Shown one piece after another: positions 17,289-23,400 of a stretch of 26,200 bases of DNA. Where the stretch lies: NCBI GenBank assembly GCA_029974875.1, contig JARKQP010000437.1, positions 1-26,200 of the forward strand, read 5' to 3'. The DNA is from Mobilitalea sp. (lineage in GTDB: Bacteria > Bacillota_A > Clostridia > Lachnospirales > Lachnospiraceae). Below the pieces are notes generated by a model that searched no databases, was not told where the DNA came from, and saw nothing but the letters and a program-made list of their open reading frames with translations. The first letter of the stretch is position 1, and each line of letters begins with the position of its first letter. The translations under genes were made by a program, and so were the position numbers.

Positions 17289-17327
17289 AAACTCCCCCGA
17301 TAACTAAAAAATAAGAGAGGCAAAACT

Positions 17328-18395
17328 ATGGAAATGACATTAAGATGGTATGGATCCAATTTTGATACGGTTACCTTGCAGCAAATCCGCCAAATCCCAG
17401 GCGTTACGGGAGTGATTACGACCTTGTATGATACGGCGCCGGGAGAGGTCTGGAGCCGGGAGAGAATCCATGCGCTGAAAGATGAGGTAGAAGCGGCAGG
17501 ACTTCGTATTGCAGGGATTGAAAGCGTGAATGTCCATGAAGCGATTAAGGTGGGGAGCGAAGGCAGGGATCAATATATTGATCATTATATTGAGACGTTG
17601 GAGAACCTGGGAAAGGAAGGCATCCAATTGGTATGCTACAACTTTATGCCAGTGTTTGATTGGACCAGAACAGAGCTTGCACGTGTAAGACCGGACGGTT
17701 CTACCGTTCTGGCATATTCCCAGGAAGCGGTTGATGCCCTGGAGCCGGAGAAAATGTTTGAATCTATTGTAGGGGATGCCAACGGAATCCTTATGCCGGG
17801 CTGGGAACCTGAAAGAATGAAGCATGTAAAGGAATTATTTGAATTGTACAAGGATGTGGATGAGGAGAAATTATTTGAAAACCTGGAATACTTTCTGACG
17901 AGGATTATGCCTGTCTGCGATAAATACGATATCAACATGGCAATCCATCCGGATGACCCGGCATGGAGTGTGTTCGGGCTTCCAAGGATCATCAGGAATA
18001 ACAAAAATATCCTGAGAATGATGAAGCTGGTGGATAATCCCCACAATGGCGTGACCTTCTGCTCCGGCTCTTACGGAACGAACCTGGAGAATAAGCTCCC
18101 GGATATGATCCGTTCCCTGAAAGGAAGAATTCACTTTGCACATGTCCGTAATTTAAAGTTCAATTCGCCCACTGACTTTGAGGAGTCGGCACACCTGTCC
18201 TCGGATGGGACATTTGATATGTATGAGATTATGAAGGCACTGTATGAAACTGGCTTTAATGGCCCTATCCGTCCGGATCATGGGCGCATGATTTGGGGCG
18301 AGGTAGCAATGCCAGGCTACGGGCTCTACGACAGGGCACTGGGAGCGGCTTATCTGAATGGCCTGTGGGAAGCAATTGAGAAAGGGGCAAGGTAG
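17328..18395 (+). CDS. uxuA: Mannonate dehydratase
   Basis: This 355-residue protein converts D-mannonate to 2-keto-3-deoxygluconate plus water in hexuronate catabolism. The length is normal for the family. The TIM-barrel metal site expected for UxuA is visible: H207 in NMAIHPDDP, C245 in TFCSGSYG, H272 in FAHVRN, and the block RPDHGR at 315-320. The N-terminal TLRWYGSNFD (4-13) is typical. GAGAGG at 17315-17320 lies seven bases before the ATG. It sits 39 bases after the GH95-like gene and two bases before uxuB, so all are probably on one message. The gene is visibly richer in GC than the transporter and regulator genes. A manganese or similar divalent cation is known for the family, not seen here. 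Confidence 0.96.
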   Translation: MEMTLRWYGSNFDTVTLQQIRQIPGVTGVITTLYDTAPGEVWSRERIHALKDEVEAAGLRIAGIESVNVHEAIKVGSEGRDQYIDHYIETLENLGKEGIQLVCYNFMPVFDWTRTELARVRPDGSTVLAYSQEAVDALEPEKMFESIVGDANGILMPGWEPERMKHVKELFELYKDVDEEKLFENLEYFLTRIMPVCDKYDINMAIHPDDPAWSVFGLPRIIRNNKNILRMMKLVDNPHNGVTFCSGSYGTNLENKLPDMIRSLKGRIHFAHVRNLKFNSPTDFEESAHLSSDGTFDMYEIMKALYETGFNGPIRPDHGRMIWGEVAMPGYGLYDRALGAAYLNGLWEAIEKGAR

Positions 18396-18397
18396 AT

Positions 18398-20002
18398 ATG
18401 AAATTAAATAAACAGGGGCTTGCGGACATAGAACAGTGGAAGACTGCAGGGTACGTACTTCCTGAGTTTGACAGCGAAAAGGTAGCTGACAAGACAAAAG
18501 AGAAGCCTGTCTGGGTACATTTTGGGGCAGGAAACATCTTCCGCGCCTTCCAGGCCAATGTAGTGCAAAACCTTCTTAATCAGGGGATTCTGGATCGGGG
18601 TCTGGTAGTGGCGGAAGGGTTCGACTATGAAATCGTTGAAAAAATGAACCGTCCCCACGATGACTACAGTATTCTGGTCACCTTGAAGGCGGATGGAACC
18701 ATAGAGAAGACAGTAGTGGGAAGTGTAGTAGAATCCCTTACCTTAGATTCTGATAACGGGACCGGTTTTCAGCGGCTGAAAGAGATTTTCAGAAAGGACT
18801 CCCTTCAGATGGCAAGCTTCACTATCACAGAAAAGGGATACAGCCTTGTGACGGGGAAGGGGGAGCTGATACAGGATGTAGAAGAAGATTTCAGGAAGGG
18901 TCCGGAGAAGCCGGGGAGCTATATTGGCAAGGTGGCAGCCCTTCTGTATACCCGGTTCGAGGCAGGGGAAAAGTCCATTGCCATGGTGAGTATGGACAAT
19001 TGTTCGCATAATGGTGATAAATTGTACGATGCAGTCCATACCTTTGTGGAAAAATGGGCGGGAAACCAGCTTGTGGATCCAGGGTTTGTAGCATATATAA
19101 ATTCGGATAGGGTGACATTTCCGTGGAGCATGATTGATAAGATTACTCCCCGCCCGGATGCATCCGTGGAGGAAATTTTAAAGAATGACGGCGTAGAAGA
19201 GCTGGAGCCGGTTATTACAGAGAAAAGCACCTACGTAGCGCCCTTTGTAAATGCGGAGGAATGTGAGTATCTAGTAATTGAAGATGCATTCCCGAATGGA
19301 AGACCCGAGCTGGAAAAAGGCGGTGTGATGTTTACCAGCCGCGAGACAGTGGATAAGGTTGAGAAGATGAAGGTCTGTACCTGCCTGAACCCGCTGCATA
19401 CGGCACTGGCTATCTTCGGCTGCCTCCTTGGATATGAGAAGATTTCCGAGGAAATGAAGGATGGGGAACTGAAGAAGCTGGTGGAAAGCATAGGATATGA
19501 GGAGGGACTTCCGGTGGTCATTAATCCGGGTATCCTGAACCCGAAAGAATTCATTGATACCGTATTAAAGGTACGTATCCCGAATCCCTTTATGCCGGAC
19601 ACGCCCCAGCGTATTGCCACAGATACGTCCCAGAAGCTGGCAATCCGCTTTGGAGAGACAATTAAGGCATATCAGGCTTCCTCCGGGCTGAAGGTAAAGA
19701 GCCTGAAACGAATTCCGCTTGTATTTGCCGGCTGGCTGCGCTATCTGACAGGGCTTGATGATGGAGGGAACGAATTCCGCTTAAGCCCGGATCCCCTTCT
19801 GGATGTAGTAACGCCATATGTTGCAGACTTGAAGCTTGGAGATAAGGCGGATATAGGCAGGCTGAAACCATTGCTGGAAGATGTGGGAATTTTTGGTGTC
19901 AGTCTGTACGATGTGGAGATGGCAGAGACTGTCGTTGGTTATTTAAATGAGATGCTGGCAGGTCCAGGGGCGGTAAGGGCAGCTTTAAAAAAATATGATT
20001 AG
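18398..20002 (+). CDS. uxuB: Fructuronate reductase (mannitol dehydrogenase family)
   Basis: This 534-residue NAD(H)-dependent long-chain dehydrogenase should reduce D-fructuronate to D-mannonate, the step before UxuA. The N-terminal Rossmann region shows VHFGAGNIFRAFQ (40-52). The middle has MDNCSHNGDKL (199-209) and FPWSMIDKITPRPD (241-254). The C-terminal helical domain contains K325 and NPLHTALA (331-338), where Lys, Asn and His match the catalytic set of the mannitol dehydrogenase family. Mannitol or tagaturonate dehydrogenases are relatives, but the position two bases after uxuA makes fructuronate reductase by far the likeliest. The ribosome binding site GGGGCAAGG overlaps the end of uxuA, so translation is probably coupled. 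A terminator follows about 110 bases later. Confidence 0.93.
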   Translation: MKLNKQGLADIEQWKTAGYVLPEFDSEKVADKTKEKPVWVHFGAGNIFRAFQANVVQNLLNQGILDRGLVVAEGFDYEIVEKMNRPHDDYSILVTLKADGTIEKTVVGSVVESLTLDSDNGTGFQRLKEIFRKDSLQMASFTITEKGYSLVTGKGELIQDVEEDFRKGPEKPGSYIGKVAALLYTRFEAGEKSIAMVSMDNCSHNGDKLYDAVHTFVEKWAGNQLVDPGFVAYINSDRVTFPWSMIDKITPRPDASVEEILKNDGVEELEPVITEKSTYVAPFVNAEECEYLVIEDAFPNGRPELEKGGVMFTSRETVDKVEKMKVCTCLNPLHTALAIFGCLLGYEKISEEMKDGELKKLVESIGYEEGLPVVINPGILNPKEFIDTVLKVRIPNPFMPDTPQRIATDTSQKLAIRFGETIKAYQASSGLKVKSLKRIPLVFAGWLRYLTGLDDGGNEFRLSPDPLLDVVTPYVADLKLGDKADIGRLKPLLEDVGIFGVSLYDVEMAETVVGYLNEMLAGPGAVRAALKKYD

Positions 20003-20108
20003 CCATTGAGGGCAGAGTGACTGCCGATACAGTTTAAATTTGATTCTTTCTGCGAAGAGAAGCCATATCAGAATATTAAGGTAAAATATAATTTATACCG
20101 GAAATGAC

Positions 20109-20151
20109 AGGTATCTGAGACAATTTGAAATTTGTTTCAGGTACCTTTTTT
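20109..20151 (+). terminator. Rho-independent terminator after uxuB
   Basis: AGGTATCTGAGACAA (20109-20123) pairs with TTGTTTCAGGTACCT (20132-20146) to make a 15-pair stem with two G-U pairs and an eight-base loop. A run of six Ts (20146-20151) follows. It closes the hydrolase-uxuAB operon and separates it from the large surface-protein gene. Confidence 0.9.
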
Positions 20152-20413
20152 CGATTGACCAGTATGGGCACAATCTTATGGGTTAAAGCCCTCTTGCTTA
20201 CTCGACTGGGAGGTCGGTAGAAAAAATAATTATCTACCTCCTATCCGATTGTATATGGTTGTTTTTAATAAAAATTAATTTGTACTATTTAAAAGTATAT
20301 CTATTTTTTACAAGTGGAATATCGGATTTTAACATTTCTTTAGTAAAAGTTTTTTATTAAAATAATACTGAAACAATTTATGGTTTTCAAAGGATGTAAA
20401 AAGGAGAAGGAAA
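20152..20413 (+). promoter_or_regulatory. AT-rich leader of the large secreted protein gene
   Basis: No gene is visible in this leader. An inverted repeat, GGTAGA (20216-20221) and TCTACC (20233-20238), lies within a purine/pyrimidine-rich segment and could form a weak hairpin. TTAACA at 20329-20334 matches five of six -35 bases, but no well-spaced -10 is clear; TATTAA at 20355-20360 is a poor candidate. The ribosome binding site AAGGAGAAGG (20401-20410) precedes the ATG at 20414. The terminator before it and the long AT-rich leader suggest that the surface protein has its own promoter. Confidence 0.4.
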
Positions 20414-23400
20414 ATGAAAAGTCTAGTGAGAAAAAAAGGTAAGCTGCGTATAAAGCGGTTTATAAGCACTGTACTTTGTACTGTACTCACAGTTTCTATG
20501 GTACCACTTCCGGTGCAGGCAGCAGATAAAGAGGAAGCTACACCGGTTTCTGAAGTGGCAATTGATAACAGTGATTATACGCGTTCGACAGTACTGGAGG
20601 TAGGAGGAAAACCATTTTGGTATAATGCTATTCAAATCCGTATTGACAAATTAAGAGATGACCCGAATTATGCCTGTGATGATGCACAGCTGCAGGACTT
20701 GTTTCATAAGGCAGCGGCGGATGGTTTTACAGTTGCAAACAGCCAGATAAGATGGACAGATGTTCAGCCAAACCACAACGTAAAAGCGGTAGAAAGCGCC
20801 TACATTAGGGGTGGAGCCAATTCAGGTACAAATTATAGTACCGGTGCATTACAAATTGCCTATGATGCAAGTAATGCGGCCAATCAATCCTTAGGATACA
20901 TAAAATTTAAGATTTCCGACATGACACAAGCAGAGATTGATGGAGCAAAGATTCGGCTATACAATAAAAACACCTTAAGTAGTTCCAGGATGATCAGGAT
21001 ATACGGTATTTCAAACGATACCTGGAGTAAGGACAGCATCACCTGGGACAATGCACCGGGGCATACGGGATATAACGTGGACAAGGATGATGCGGTTCTG
21101 GTGGCAGAGACGCCGGATGGAAGTGAGAAAAGCGAGATTGTCGATAAGATTTTGTCTGTCAACTACTATGATTTTGATATTTCAAATTATTTGAAAACAT
21201 CAGCAGCAGTCGCAGATGGTACAGTATCCTTCGTGATTCAGGAAGTAATGGGGGCTGCCAATAATTCCGCCACTCCGATTGTATTGGGAGGGTTTGACGA
21301 GGCAAATTATCCACCGCAGCTTATTTATGCGGATGATGATGAATTTGATTTCGCTTATTTGGACAAAGCCATTGATTATGCAAAAAATGCAGGGCTGAAA
21401 TTTGAAGTTCTCTGGTTCGGAACTGACACATGTACGTTAAGTACAGATGCCAGGGTGCCGGTCTGGGTACATACAAATTATCAGAAGACCTTAGATGATG
21501 ACACAAATAGAACGCCGCTCTTGAAAAAGGAAGGTGCTACAGCTATTACTGGTGTTTATGGCTATATTATGTGTAAAAATGATTTGGCTTTACGCGCAAA
21601 AGAAGCGGAAGCAATCAAAAAAGTATTTGACCATATTGCAACACGTGGAGATGATGTAGTCATTGGCTGCCAGTTATCAAACGAACCAGGAGTGGGAAGA
21701 CTCCATGGCGGCAAAAAAACAGAGCATTGTATGTGCGATACCTGCGTAGAAAAGCAGGAAGACTTAAATGTTACGGATAGTGAATTCAGGGAAATCACCC
21801 TGTGGGAATACAATAACAATCTAGGAGAAGCGGTAAAGACATCAGATTATCCTGTGTGGACCAGAGTAAATCTGGATGAGAGCGCGGATGTTGAAGCTGT
21901 GGCATACAATGAGAAAATGAGGGCAACAGCGCAAGGAACCTATACTGATTTCATCGGTATTGACCATTACCGCAAAACTACAAGCCAGCTAGCATTGGAG
22001 GGCGTTGCAGGTCAACAGTTTGCCCAGGGAAAGAATTTGACTATGATAATGGAGCTTGGGCAAAAAGATAACAGAAGCGGCGGGCTCTATCTTGCGGAGG
22101 ATGTGCTGGCTTCCTTATCGGGCGGAGCCTATGTTACGATATATGATGCCTCCAGCAGCGACGGCTGTGAAATCTATACATATAACAAAAGTACAAAACA
22201 ATTCTCACCTATTGACAGTGTAATACCTGCTTTATTCAAGACCAACAATATGCTGAAAAAAATAGGGTATGATCTGGCGACATTAGCGCCGGGTGCTGCA
22301 GGTGGAAATCAGCTTATGTATTTTAATGCCGATTCCATTGCTGCCGGAACATATGAACAGAACGAAGTTCTTGGCGGCAATAAGAGTGTAAGCTTTATAA
22401 CGACTCAGAACGGAGTTGGTATCGCCGTAAATAAGAATGATAATGAAATTGCCTTATTAAATACAAAAGCAGATACCTTTACCATTGATAACGTGAGCAT
22501 CGATGGTATCGAATCAGCAGAACTCGGATATTATGATGATGATAATAATTGGATAGCGGAAACTGATTATAAAACTAATTTAGTGGCTACTACAGATAAT
22601 AGGGTATCTGCAACAGTACCGGCTTATGAGTGTTTGCGCATTGTCACAATGGAAGGTGCTCTTGCTCCGGTTGAAGAAGAGGTTGAGCTGAAGATTGAAG
22701 CCGAATCGAATGCGGTAGCTAAGGAAGGAATTACGACTGAAACCTGGGACGACGGAGCAAGTGGCGGAGGCTGGTTTAAGGTACTTGCAAGTGCACCGGG
22801 GGATTATGTAACAATTACTGCCGATGTACCTGCGGATGGTGTTTATCAAGTTGATACCTGTTACCGAAGTGCTAATAGTAGGGGAACGGTACAGCTATAT
22901 GTTGATGATGTGCCATTAGGAGGAACAATCGACATGTATGCTGCCGGTGCGGCTTTTCCTGTTGCATCCTCCGGTGAAGTGGAGCTTACAAAGGGTACTC
23001 ATACTTTTAAATATGTTGTGACCGGCAAGAATGCAAGCAGTAGCAGTTATGTAGTAGGAATTGATTATCTGAAGCTGACGAAAGAAGGCAGTGTTATAGA
23101 TGTAAGCGGACTGGAAGCCCTATATAATGAATATAAGGACATAGAACAGGGGGATTATACAGATGATTCTTGGGAGGATTTGCAGACAGCGCTAGAGAGT
23201 GCCAAGGTGGTATTGGAGAAAGAAAATCCGACAAAGTCTGAAATTGATATTCAGAAAGCCTTATTACAGGCAGCAATTGATAACCTTTTGGAGAATACTG
23301 ATAAAACAGTGGAAGAATTAACGACGGAATTAGCTGCACTGATTGCAGAGGCAGAAGCAGAAGCTGGAAAGACGGATGTTTATTTAGCAAAAGATATACA

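Noticed and set aside
18398..20002. Mannitol or tagaturonate dehydrogenase instead of fructuronate reductase
   Set aside because: Sequence family alone allows it, but coupling to uxuA and the glucuronidase context favour UxuB.
20209..20241. Inverted repeat as a second terminator or riboswitch before the secreted protein gene
   Set aside because: The six-base arms are weak, the loop is AT-rich, and no T tract or known riboswitch core follows.
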